DNA of 54,128 bases from Salaquimonas sp. (GTDB taxonomy: Bacteria; Pseudomonadota; Alphaproteobacteria; Rhizobiales; Rhizobiaceae), in the NCBI GenBank assembly GCA_028289365.1, contig JANQQM010000147.1, positions 1-54,128 of the forward strand, read 5' to 3'. The position numbers and the translations under genes were made by a program. The notes beneath the pieces were generated by a model. That model searched no databases and was not told the DNA's origin. It saw only the letters and a list, made by a program, of their open reading frames with translations. Each line of letters starts with the position of its first letter. Position 1 is the first letter of the stretch. Below are positions 1-7,377 of this stretch, one piece after another.

Positions 1-93
1 GCAGCGATCGGCGATTTCGGTATATTTGCCAATCTGTGAATTGGAAACTTTCGCGGTCGGGTGGACCAACGGTGTTTCTGACAACCTTTTCAT
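1..93 (-). CDS. Phosphonate-cluster hexapeptide acetyltransferase, N-terminal fragment
   Basis: This gene starts at 93 and runs off the left edge, so only 31 residues are visible, beginning MKRLSETPLVHPTAKV. A start of this form, with the V-H-P-T-A-x-V repeat and then S-x-I-G-K-Y-T-E-I, is the first turn of a left-handed beta-helix. It resembles the hexapeptide transferase proteins that often follow phnL in alphaproteobacterial C-P lyase operons. Its ATG overlaps the phnL stop codon (ATGA), so it belongs to the same transcript. The acyl acceptor is unknown for this family. The family name is inferred from a short fragment plus context; the coding status is well supported by the overlap. Confidence 0.7.
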   Translation of the reverse strand, partial: MKRLSETPLVHPTAKVSNSQIGKYTEIADRC

Positions 94-800
94 GCGGCCG
101 CACTCACCGAATACTCCGTCACATCTATCGTCCGGTCAGCTACTTCGTCCCGAACATCTGCATCGTGAAAAATGCCGACAATGGCGCAGCCGGCAGCTTT
201 CTTCTCTTCGATCAGTTCGACTACTACCGCCCGGTTTGCCGCATCCAGCGAAGCTGTCGGTTCGTCCAGCAGCAGGATCGGATATTCTGCAACGAATCCC
301 CTTGCAATATTCACGCGCTGCTGTTCACCACCGGAAAATGTCGCCGGGGGAAGATGCCAGAGTTTCTCAGGCACATTGAGCCGCGAAAGGACACTTGCTG
401 CCGCAGCCTGCGCTAGGCTCTTGTCTCGGCCTTGTTCGACGGCCGCTCCCGCTACGATATCCAGTGCGGAAATGCGTGGAATGACCCTCAAAAACTGGCT
501 GATATAGCCAATCGTGTTTCGCCGGAGCGTCATGATTTCACGGGCAGAAGCACTGACGATATCAGTCTCGGTTAGTTGGGATTTGACAACAATATTTCCC
601 TTCTGGGTTCTGTAATTGCCATAGATCATTTTCAGGATTGAACTTTTGCCGATGCCTGACGGTCCTGTCAGTACGACACATTCCCCGGCATGAACCGCGA
701 ATGCCACGTCTTCAAATACCGGCAGTGATATTCCGCCGCGCAAATGCATAGTGAAGGATTTGGATACGTCCGAAAGTCTCAGAACAGGTTCGGTAATCAT
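90..800 (-). CDS. phnL: C-P lyase system ABC-type ATPase-like protein PhnL
   Basis: PhnL is an ABC-type nucleotide-binding protein of the phosphonate C-P lyase system. In characterised systems it acts with the PhnGHIJ core in the cytoplasm rather than as a transporter ATPase. In the 236-residue product, Walker A GPSGIGKS lies near 46-53, the Q-loop YISQF near 99, the signature FSGGEQQRV near 155-163 and Walker B ILLLDEPT near 175-182, so all ATPase motifs are intact. I start it at the ATG at 800, with AGGTGTG just upstream, rather than at the GTG at 806, which overlaps the phnK stop. The length is normal for PhnL. The assignment rests on sequence similarity and on its place directly after phnK. 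Confidence 0.93.
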   Translation of the reverse strand: MITEPVLRLSDVSKSFTMHLRGGISLPVFEDVAFAVHAGECVVLTGPSGIGKSSILKMIYGNYRTQKGNIVVKSQLTETDIVSASAREIMTLRRNTIGYISQFLRVIPRISALDIVAGAAVEQGRDKSLAQAAAASVLSRLNVPEKLWHLPPATFSGGEQQRVNIARGFVAEYPILLLDEPTASLDAANRAVVVELIEEKKAAGCAIVGIFHDADVRDEVADRTIDVTEYSVSAAA

Positions 801-802
801 TG

Positions 803-1591
803 TCACACCTGCAAGATCGAGGAGACGAGAAGCTGCGAATAGGCCTCTTGCGGATCGTCGAGGACCTGGTCGGTCAACCCGCTTTCGATCACGCGGCCAT
901 CCTTCATCACCATCATGCGATGGGACAATAATCGCGCAACGGCCAGGTCGTGGGTGACGACAATTACCGACAGACCAAGATCGGAAACCAGTCCGCGCAG
1001 CAGATCGAGAATTCTTGCTTGTACCGACACATCCAGTCCACCGGTCGGCTCGTCCATGAACACCAGTCGCGGCGCGGAAATCAGATTGCAGGCGATCTGC
1101 AATCGCTGGCGCATGCCGCCGGAAAATGTTCGCGGATAGTCATCAATGCGTCCGGTCTCGATCTCTACTCGCTCGAGCCAGTCTGAGGCTGAATGCCTGA
1201 TTTTTCCGTAGTGACGTTCGCCCACCGCCATAAGCCGTTCGCCGACATTGGCACCGGCAGAGACCGCCATGCGCAAACCGTCGGCAGGATTCTGGTGAAC
1301 GAAACCCCAATCGGTACGCATGAGAAACCGCCGTTCGGCTTCGCCCAAATCGAACAGGTTCGGCATGGTACCATCACGCATCGCGTATTCCACAGTGCCG
1401 GAAGTTGGTTCCAAATTGGCCGAGAGACAATTCAGCAGGGTGGTCTTGCCGGATCCGGATTCGCCGACAATCGCCAGAACCTCGCCAGGCCAGAGCTCGA
1501 ACGAAACGTCAATACAACCCGGTTGTCTGCCGTAATACTTCGACAAGTCCGAACAGCGCAGGAGCGGGGAGTCTACACCAGCAGAGTTCAT
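803..1591 (-). CDS. phnK: C-P lyase system ABC-type ATPase PhnK
   Basis: PhnK is the second ABC-type ATPase of the C-P lyase pathway; in E. coli it docks on the PhnGHIJ core complex. The 262-residue protein has Walker A GESGSGKT near 43-50, Q-loop HQNP near 99, signature FSGGMRQRL near 156-164 and Walker B LVFMDEPT near 176-183. The reading frame stays open upstream to 1657, but that stretch overlaps the end of phnJ. The ATG at 1591 has a clear GGAGG ribosome site 7 nt away and begins 2 nt after the phnJ stop, so I use it. Together with phnL it gives the usual K-L tandem of ATPases. Confidence 0.94.
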   Translation of the reverse strand: MNSAGVDSPLLRCSDLSKYYGRQPGCIDVSFELWPGEVLAIVGESGSGKTTLLNCLSANLEPTSGTVEYAMRDGTMPNLFDLGEAERRFLMRTDWGFVHQNPADGLRMAVSAGANVGERLMAVGERHYGKIRHSASDWLERVEIETGRIDDYPRTFSGGMRQRLQIACNLISAPRLVFMDEPTGGLDVSVQARILDLLRGLVSDLGLSVIVVTHDLAVARLLSHRMMVMKDGRVIESGLTDQVLDDPQEAYSQLLVSSILQV

Positions 1592-1593
1592 TG

Positions 1594-2472
1594 CTATACC
1601 TCCGCTGCCTGGTCGGGTTGCTTGCCAGTGTGGCCCGCCGCTCGGCGTTTCTCGCAATAATCGCTGTCAGAACAGCAGAACATGCGGCCGCCGTGGTCGT
1701 CGGTCACGACCTCATCAAAATAGACTTCGGTTGCACCGCATAAACCGCATTCCGTATCGGGCCATTCTTGAACCGAAAAGGGGTAGTCTTCGAAATCCAG
1801 ACTTACTACGTCGGTATAGGGTGGTATTGCATAGATGCGCTTTTCCCGGCCGGCACCATATAGTTGCAGGGCTGCCATTTTGTGCATTTTCGGATTGTCG
1901 AATTTTGGTGTCGGCGAGGGATCCATAACATAGCGGTCCATCACCTTGACCGGATAGGCATAGCTGGTGGCGATATGACCATGCGTGGCGATATCCTCAT
2001 AAAGTTTGACATGCATCAGGCCGTATTCCTCCAGCGCATGCATCTTACGGGTCTCGGTTTCGCGCGGTTCGAGGAAACGAAGTGGCTCGGGAATTGGGAC
2101 CTGAAAGACAATGACCTGGTCTTCGGTCAGGTCGTCTTCGGGAATTCGGTGCCGGGTCTGGATGATCGATGCTTCGGACGTCTCGGTCGTTGATTCAACA
2201 CCCGCAGTCAGTTCGAAGAACCCGCGCAGAGCCACCGCATTGGTTGTATCGTCACTACCCTGATCGATCATTTTCAGAACGTCATCTTTGCCGATGATCG
2301 ATGCGGTAACCTGCACGCCGCCGGTGCCCCAGCCATACGGCATTGGCATTTCTCGGCTGGCAAATGGCACCTGGTAGCCGGGAATGGCAATTGCCTTGAG
2401 GATCGCGCGGCGGATCATCCGCTTGGTCTGTTCATCCAGATAGGCGAAATTGTAGAAGTTCTCCTGTTTCAT
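1594..2472 (-). CDS. phnJ: Alpha-D-ribose 1-methylphosphonate 5-phosphate C-P lyase PhnJ
   Basis: PhnJ is the radical-SAM enzyme that breaks the carbon-phosphorus bond, giving the alkane and a ribose cyclic phosphate. The 292-residue protein carries the diagnostic C-terminal cysteine pattern C-x2-C-x21-C-x5-C at Cys242, 245, 267 and 273. In the family the first three hold the iron-sulfur cluster and the last is the catalytic thiyl cysteine. The length and the N-terminal YNFAYLDEQTKRMIRRA match the family. Its ATG overlaps the phnI stop codon by four bases, so the two are translationally coupled. All key residues are present, so the pathway should be functional if the genes beyond the left edge are intact. 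Confidence 0.97.
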   Translation of the reverse strand: MKQENFYNFAYLDEQTKRMIRRAILKAIAIPGYQVPFASREMPMPYGWGTGGVQVTASIIGKDDVLKMIDQGSDDTTNAVALRGFFELTAGVESTTETSEASIIQTRHRIPEDDLTEDQVIVFQVPIPEPLRFLEPRETETRKMHALEEYGLMHVKLYEDIATHGHIATSYAYPVKVMDRYVMDPSPTPKFDNPKMHKMAALQLYGAGREKRIYAIPPYTDVVSLDFEDYPFSVQEWPDTECGLCGATEVYFDEVVTDDHGGRMFCCSDSDYCEKRRAAGHTGKQPDQAAEV

Positions 2473-3572
2473 TCCGCCGCCTCCTGGCTTTCCGCTTCAT
2501 CGCGTTCCTCGATCTCGCGACGCATTTTGCGGACCAGTTCGAGTTCGGCCTGAAAATCGACATAGTGCGGAAGTTTCAGGTGCTCGACAAAACCGGTTGC
2601 CTGAATGTTGTCAGAGTGGGACAGAACGAATTCCTCATCCTGAGCGGGTGCAACCAGTTCCTCGCCATATTCCTCCCACCGAAGCGCACGATCGACCAGC
2701 GCCATCGACATCGCCTTGCGCTCGCTTTGGCCAAATGCCAACCCGTAACCGCGGGTGAACTGTGGCTTTACCTTCGAAGATCCCTTGAACTGCGTCACCA
2801 TCTGGCATTCGGTCAGTTTCACCCGTCCAAGCGGCACATTGAACCCCAGCTCTTCGGCAAAGAACTCCACCTCGACTTCACCCATGCGGATTTCACCGGC
2901 GAAGGCGTGGCCGCGCGCATATCCGCGCTGGGTGGAGTATCCCATCGCCAGCAGAAACCCTTCATCGCCCCTCGCCAAATTCTGCAGGCGCAGTTTTCGA
3001 CCTGCCGGAAACTCCAGCGGTTCGCGCGTCAGATCTGGTGGTTGTTCGTTTTCCGCGTCGGCGGGAACCGGTTCGATCAGACCCTCCCGATCTAGGATTT
3101 CTGCCACATGTCCCAACTGGGCGGTCATGGCTTCATCAGGCCGTTCGGGATCAGCTACCTCACCATCCGCGGCCAGTGTAAAATCCAGCAGCCGGTGCGA
3201 ATAGTCGAATGTCGGGCCCAGGACCTGCCCGCCGGGCATGTCCTTGTAGCTTGCCGAAATCCGGCGCTCGACCCGCATTTCCCGTGTTTCTAGCGGTCTC
3301 GAAGCACCGAACCTCGGCAATGTCGTGCGGTAGGCCCGGATCAGGAAGATTGCCTCGATCAGGTCTCCCGCGGATTGCTTGATCGCCAGGGATGCCAATT
3401 CACGGTCATATAAGGATCCTTCCGACATGACCCGGTCGACCGCAAAGGAAAGCTGGTTTGCGATCTGCTCCAGCGTCATTGCCGGTACTGAGCGATCTCC
3501 GCGGCGCTTGTCCGCAAACAGGCGATGGGCGGCATCGATCGCCTTCTTTCCACCCTTTACTGCGACATACAT
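2469..3572 (-). CDS. phnI: C-P lyase core subunit PhnI
   Basis: PhnI is a subunit of the PhnGHIJ core. In E. coli it provides the nucleosidase-like activity that, with G, H and L, attaches methylphosphonate to ribose triphosphate in exchange for a purine base. The 367-residue protein starts MYVAVKGGKKAI and contains conserved blocks such as RISASYKDMPGGQVLGPT and LARGDEGFLLAMGYSTQRGY, typical of the family. It begins 3 nt after phnH, with GAGGG 8 nt upstream of the ATG, and overlaps phnJ at its end. Nothing unusual was seen. The acidic tail (EIEERDEAESQEAAE) is likely flexible. Confidence 0.96.
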   Translation of the reverse strand: MYVAVKGGKKAIDAAHRLFADKRRGDRSVPAMTLEQIANQLSFAVDRVMSEGSLYDRELASLAIKQSAGDLIEAIFLIRAYRTTLPRFGASRPLETREMRVERRISASYKDMPGGQVLGPTFDYSHRLLDFTLAADGEVADPERPDEAMTAQLGHVAEILDREGLIEPVPADAENEQPPDLTREPLEFPAGRKLRLQNLARGDEGFLLAMGYSTQRGYARGHAFAGEIRMGEVEVEFFAEELGFNVPLGRVKLTECQMVTQFKGSSKVKPQFTRGYGLAFGQSERKAMSMALVDRALRWEEYGEELVAPAQDEEFVLSHSDNIQATGFVEHLKLPHYVDFQAELELVRKMRREIEERDEAESQEAAE

Positions 3573-3575
3573 GGG

Positions 3576-4190
3576 TCAGCCCTCTTCGATCTTGACAGTG
3601 CGCGGAAGGCAGGCGATCCGGTCCTCTGCACAGAGAATGACATCAACACCACGTGGAAACAGTTCGCGATTGGATCGCCATTGCGCGATAAAGTCAGCCG
3701 ATAGATCGTCCGATCGGATCTTATGCTTGGATTCAATGCCGGGGCCGCTTAGAACCCATCCACCGTTCTCAAGAATGGAACTGACCTGAACGATCAGCGT
3801 CGTTGACCTGTCCGGAAATTCATCCGTTCCAAGCGCAAATGTGTCCAGATCCGGCATGGATTGCGGGTTGGTCACCAGCGCAAAATCGGCAGTCGCACGA
3901 TCGCCTGTAATTGGCGCTGAACAATGGAAACGTACCCATGATTTCAGCTCTTCCGCACCGGCTACAGTTTCATCCAGCCAAAGCGGACTGTCGTGATCGC
4001 ACAGCGTCAGGATTACGGCCGCTACAGCATTGTTTGCAGGCGAGGGTGCCTCAAGTCGCTCGTTAATCTGTTCGATACGGCCAGGTCTGGACATTGCCCG
4101 CATGACAGCTGAAAAAACCGATTGGGCGTCATGGACGGGATCTGAAAATCCTGGGCTTACCGCACCCAGACCTGTGGTGGCGATTTGCAT
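3576..4190 (-). CDS. phnH: C-P lyase core subunit PhnH
   Basis: PhnH is a small subunit of the C-P lyase core that forms a dimer and is required for phosphonate use. The 204-residue protein shows the family start (FSDPVHDAQSVFSAVMRAMSRPGRI) and the later block in which a D-x-x-L-W-L-D motif precedes the loop with the conserved phenylalanine and cysteine (RFHCSAP). Its ATG shares one base with the phnG stop (TGATG), so translation is coupled to phnG. Length and position between phnG and phnI are standard. Confidence 0.95.
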   Translation of the reverse strand: MQIATTGLGAVSPGFSDPVHDAQSVFSAVMRAMSRPGRIEQINERLEAPSPANNAVAAVILTLCDHDSPLWLDETVAGAEELKSWVRFHCSAPITGDRATADFALVTNPQSMPDLDTFALGTDEFPDRSTTLIVQVSSILENGGWVLSGPGIESKHKIRSDDLSADFIAQWRSNRELFPRGVDVILCAEDRIACLPRTVKIEEG

Positions 4191-4642
4191 CAGTCTTCTC
4201 CCCGAACCAGCGTAAAGAAGTCGACCTTGGTCGGCGTGGTCTCCTTCACCTTGCGCTCGTCGTCTTCCGCAGCGAAACGCTCAAGAGGGCCAATGACCTC
4301 GGTTTCTATTTCCTGCTGATATTTTCCGGACTGCCACATTGCGTGGACAATTGCGGACTGTTCGGCCTTCCGCTTGTCGCGGCCGAGCGCATAGGCATGT
4401 CCGGCTTCGCCCGTTTCCAAAGAAACTGCGGCCCGTGTCACCGTCACCTCACCAAAATTGAAGGCAGCACCGGTGCCACTGACGCGACCCTGCAGCATTA
4501 CCAGTCCGGTTTCCGGTTTCCTCAGAAACCTCCAACCCGGGACGTGGCCCAATCCTGCAAATTTCTGGTCGAGCATTTCTGCGTCCGCATGGGCGAGGAC
4601 GCCCATAATGCGCCGGTTTGTTTCCATTTCTGAAGTTTCCAT
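4190..4642 (-). CDS. phnG: C-P lyase core subunit PhnG
   Basis: PhnG is the first gene of the catabolic operon and a subunit of the C-P lyase core complex. The 150-residue protein shows the family features: an N-terminal helix (RIMGVLAHADAEML), the central FNFGEVTVTRAAVSL strand pair and the LGRDKRKAEQSAIVHA helix. The ATG at 4642 has AGGAG about 6 nt upstream, which makes it better than the internal ATG at 4627. The promoter must lie in the 4643-4760 gap shared with phnF. That gap holds a perfect inverted repeat that probably serves as a regulator site. Confidence 0.94.
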   Translation of the reverse strand: METSEMETNRRIMGVLAHADAEMLDQKFAGLGHVPGWRFLRKPETGLVMLQGRVSGTGAAFNFGEVTVTRAAVSLETGEAGHAYALGRDKRKAEQSAIVHAMWQSGKYQQEIETEVIGPLERFAAEDDERKVKETTPTKVDFFTLVRGED

Positions 4643-4668
4643 GCAGACTCCTGCCCTTCCAATTTTTC

Positions 4669-4690
4669 CATGTCTATATTATTAGACATG
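4669..4690. promoter_or_regulatory. Inverted repeat between phnG and phnF, candidate PhnF operator
   Basis: Perfect 8-bp arms CATGTCTA and TAGACATG are separated by six bases (TATTAT). The site lies in the divergent promoter region, 27 bp upstream of phnG. GntR/HutC-family regulators such as PhnF bind short palindromes of this kind and usually repress the neighbouring phn operon. Arms and position are seen directly; binding by PhnF is inferred. Confidence 0.55.
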
Positions 4691-4705
4691 AACCTTTGAT
4701 GACAA
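4688..4705 (-). promoter_or_regulatory. Weak Pho-box-like site upstream of phnG
   Basis: Read on the minus strand, TTGTCATCAAAGGTTCAT resembles two 7-mer PhoB half-sites (CTGTCAT type) spaced by four A/T-rich bases. It matches the consensus at roughly 12 of 18 positions, and a further partial half-site CTTTCAG lies upstream. phn operons are known members of the Pho regulon, so a PhoB site is expected here. This copy is much weaker than the one before ugpB, and it overlaps the edge of the palindrome. Confidence 0.3.
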
Positions 4706-4760
4706 GAGCTGAAAGTTCTGGCAACCATGAAAATTGTCCACATGAATGAAGGTAGGCCAA

Positions 4761-5483
4761 ATGTCGGTGCTTGAACGGGGAAGCGGAGTTGCGCTCTGGC
4801 GGCAAATTGCCAACCGCCTTCGCGCAGAAATTTCTGCGGAGAATTTTGAATCAAGCGGCAAACTTCCGAACGAGATTGATCTGGCCAAACGATACGGCGT
4901 CAATCGCCACACAGTGCGCCGGGCCATCGCGGAATTGACCAGCACCGGCTTGCTGGAGGCGCGCCGTGGGGAAGGGACGTTCGTCCGGCAGCAGCTATTG
5001 GATTACCGGATCGGTGAGCGGACACGCTTCCATGAAATTTTGGCTGGCCAATCACGCAAGGCGCATGGGCGTTTGCTTTCGACTAGTGAGGAGCCAGCGG
5101 AAGATATGATTGCAAATGCCTTGAAGGTACCCGAGGGAACGACGCTGATACGATTGGAGACGGTACATGAAGCTGACGAGAAACCTGTCAGCACGTCAAC
5201 TTCGTGGTTTGTGCAGTCCAGCTTTCCTGATCTGGTCACTGATTTTGAGAAATCGGGCTCGCTTTCCAAGGCCCTGGAGAATGCCGGGTTTGGCGGCTAT
5301 CGGCGAGGGGAAACGACGATATCTTCCCGCTTTGCATCGGAGTCAGAGATTGAATTGCTCGATCTGATTGAATCTCCGATCGTGGTAGTGAATGAATATG
5401 TAAATCTCTCCAACACAGGTGAACCGATCCAGTTTGCCCGCAGCCGTTTTGCGGCGAGCCGGGTGCGGTTTGTCATAGGCTGA
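4761..5483 (+). CDS. phnF: GntR-family phosphonate operon regulator PhnF
   Basis: This is a HutC-type GntR transcription factor of 240 residues. An N-terminal winged helix (LWRQIANRLRAEI, then RYGVNRHTVRRAIAELTSTG with the recognition helix, then EARRGEGTFV) is followed by a UTRA ligand-binding domain from about residue 75 to the end. Orientation opposite to phnGHIJKL and direct adjacency identify it as PhnF. The frame opens at 4746, but the ATG at 4761 has the ribosome site GAAGGTAGG just upstream, so I start there. It probably represses the phn operon and itself through the palindrome at 4669-4690. The ligand is unknown. Confidence 0.88.
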   Translation: MSVLERGSGVALWRQIANRLRAEISAENFESSGKLPNEIDLAKRYGVNRHTVRRAIAELTSTGLLEARRGEGTFVRQQLLDYRIGERTRFHEILAGQSRKAHGRLLSTSEEPAEDMIANALKVPEGTTLIRLETVHEADEKPVSTSTSWFVQSSFPDLVTDFEKSGSLSKALENAGFGGYRRGETTISSRFASESEIELLDLIESPIVVVNEYVNLSNTGEPIQFARSRFAASRVRFVIG

Positions 5484-5502
5484 CGCCTTGCAGTTCTTCT
5501 TG

Positions 5503-6252
5503 TCAGCCAGTTTCCAGTTCTGAACGCAATTGCTCTGCAATCTTGAAAAAGCGTTGCCGCATTTCGGCGGAATAGGGGTTTTCACGCTCGATCGCCAGAA
5601 AGACACTCTCGGAATCGTCCCGAACCATGTCGGTTGCGTGTATCATCCGATCGAAACTCAGCGTGGTAAGGCGGGTTGGTAGCGGTTCCATGCGGACCAG
5701 GACCTTTGCGATCAAATGGGTGATGCCCTGTACAACCGCGGCTTCCTTGTCATGTTCCTCGGGCGATGTGATGTATACTTTCAATTTAAGTACGTGACGG
5801 AGAAATGCCGCAATGCGCCGGGCGGATTTACCCCAAACCGGACATATTGCGATCTTCCGGTCGGAAATCCCGTCAAAACTACTTTGCGGGCCAAATAGCG
5901 GATGGGTTCCCACGATCTCAACGTCAGCTGGTAGCAATTCCTTCATCACCTTTACCGGCTCTACCTTTACTGAAGTTACATCGGCGACAATTGTTCCCGG
6001 ACGAAGATGCGGTCGAATTTCCTGGATCGACAAGGCCAAGACCTCTATCGGGACTGCCAGGATTACGAGATCGGCCTTTGCAACATCTTCCGGACTGCCT
6101 ACCTGGATGTCATATTCCTGATGTTGGCCCGGTGAAATCTGGGGATCACTCACCGTGATCTGAAAATGGGGATGCAGATATTCCGCCACGAGGCGGCCAA
6201 ATGCGCCAAACCCCAGTATTCCAATGGATTTCACATCTTTACTGACGGCCAT
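5503..6252 (-). CDS. TyrA-family prephenate/arogenate dehydrogenase-like protein
   Basis: This NAD(P)-dependent dehydrogenase belongs to the family that makes 4-hydroxyphenylpyruvate or tyrosine from prephenate or arogenate. The 249-residue protein starts with a Rossmann fold (glycine motif G-F-G-A-F-G at about 14-19) and has the family blocks LVILAVPIE, ADVTSVK and GTHPLFGPQS, with a conserved His in the last. Later ITHLIAKVLVRM sits in the helical dimer domain. It is short for a bacterial TyrA, closer to compact arogenate dehydrogenases. The ATG at 6252 with GGGGAAAT upstream is preferred over the opening at 6291. It is convergent with phnF and has no aromatic-pathway neighbours, so its substrate is open. 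Confidence 0.78.
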   Translation of the reverse strand: MAVSKDVKSIGILGFGAFGRLVAEYLHPHFQITVSDPQISPGQHQEYDIQVGSPEDVAKADLVILAVPIEVLALSIQEIRPHLRPGTIVADVTSVKVEPVKVMKELLPADVEIVGTHPLFGPQSSFDGISDRKIAICPVWGKSARRIAAFLRHVLKLKVYITSPEEHDKEAAVVQGITHLIAKVLVRMEPLPTRLTTLSFDRMIHATDMVRDDSESVFLAIERENPYSAEMRQRFFKIAEQLRSELETG

Positions 6253-6480
6253 TGTATTTCCCCATTGAATCACGATTACGCCGGTGGTCATGTGGTCGAA
6301 AACCAGGTTTGACCAGAAAGGTCATGGATCCGGCAGTGCGCGCGCCTTATCATTGGCGCTGGCTTCTTTGTCAACCAACTGCTGCCGGGCTTAATGGTCT
6401 TCCTGCCGGGCAAAGTTGGTGTAAGAATACGGCTGTTTGTGCAGCCGATTGGATGCGACGATTTTAAGAAGGTCCTGTTT

Positions 6481-7302
6481 ATGTGTGATGCCTGTGTAAT
6501 CAAATCGGTGAAGCAACGCATGCTAAATCGCCGTGATTTGTTCGTCGGAGCTGCTTCTGCTGCGGTTGCGACTAGCGTTGCTGGAGTGCCTATGCCGGCT
6601 CTCGCACAACCGTCTCGAAATGTGGTGGACATGACACATGTCCTGAGCGCCGAGTTTCCGACATTCAGCGGTGTTCCCGGTATCAGTTATGACAAGCGGG
6701 TGGATTTCAAGAAAGACGGGTACAATCTCTACATCTTGTCGATCAACGAGCACACCGGCACTCATATCGACGCGCCGCTCCATTTCAGCGAGGATGGGAA
6801 ATCCGTCGCCGAAATACCGGTGAATGATCTCGTCGGACCGCTTTGTGTCGTGAATATTCGCGGTAAGGCTTCTGATGATCCGGATGCCCAGCTAACGCCG
6901 GACGATCTCAAGGCTTGGATCGAACGTAACGGGCCAATTCCCGATGGCGCGGTTGTGGCGATGAATTCCGGTTGGTCAGAAAAGGTTGGCACAGGTGGGT
7001 TTCGTAACGCCGACACGACCGGCGATGGATTGATGCATTTCCCGGGATTTCATGTGGAAGCCGTGCAGATGTTGCTTGATGAGACCAACGCCTCGGCAAT
7101 TGCAGTTGACACGTTGTCGCTGGATTATGGTCAATCAAAGGATTTTGCCACCCATTATAGCTGGCTGCCTGCTGGTCGGTACGGAATAGAGTGTCTTGCC
7201 GGGCTGGATCAAATGCCAGAAATCGGCGCAACAATTGTCGTCGGCGCGTCAAAGGTTAAAGACGGAACCGGCGGCCCTGCACGTATCATGGCGTTCGTGT
7301 AA
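6481..7302 (+). CDS. Tat-exported cyclase-family (kynurenine formamidase-like) protein
   Basis: This is a metal-dependent hydrolase of the cyclase/formamidase family. The motif H-T-G-T-H-I-D-A-P at residues 91-99 is the metal site of this fold. The 273-residue product begins MCDACVIKSVKQRM and then has a twin-arginine signal (NRRDLFVGAASAAVA, cleavage likely after ALA near 42), so the enzyme should fold in the cytoplasm and be exported. I start at 6481 because AAGAAGG lies 8 nt upstream; the ATG at 6520 lacks a good ribosome site. The next gene is a BenE-type carrier on the same strand, which suggests an aromatic or cyclic amide/ester substrate, but the true substrate is unknown. Confidence 0.82.
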   Translation: MCDACVIKSVKQRMLNRRDLFVGAASAAVATSVAGVPMPALAQPSRNVVDMTHVLSAEFPTFSGVPGISYDKRVDFKKDGYNLYILSINEHTGTHIDAPLHFSEDGKSVAEIPVNDLVGPLCVVNIRGKASDDPDAQLTPDDLKAWIERNGPIPDGAVVAMNSGWSEKVGTGGFRNADTTGDGLMHFPGFHVEAVQMLLDETNASAIAVDTLSLDYGQSKDFATHYSWLPAGRYGIECLAGLDQMPEIGATIVVGASKVKDGTGGPARIMAFV

Positions 7303-7377
7303 TCGAAATTCGATGTTTATAATTGCACCAGCTGTCTGACAGGTCTCCCAAACCACACGAATGGATTAATCACTCAG

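Noticed and set aside
1594-1657. N-terminal extension of phnK into phnJ
   Set aside because: The extension overlaps coding sequence of phnJ, and a strong ribosome site precedes the internal ATG at 1591.
4694-4715. Second Pho-box half-site pair (CTTTCAG with TTGTCAT) upstream of phnG
   Set aside because: The half-sites are 10 bp rather than 11 bp apart, so I did not list it separately from the weak site at 4688-4705.
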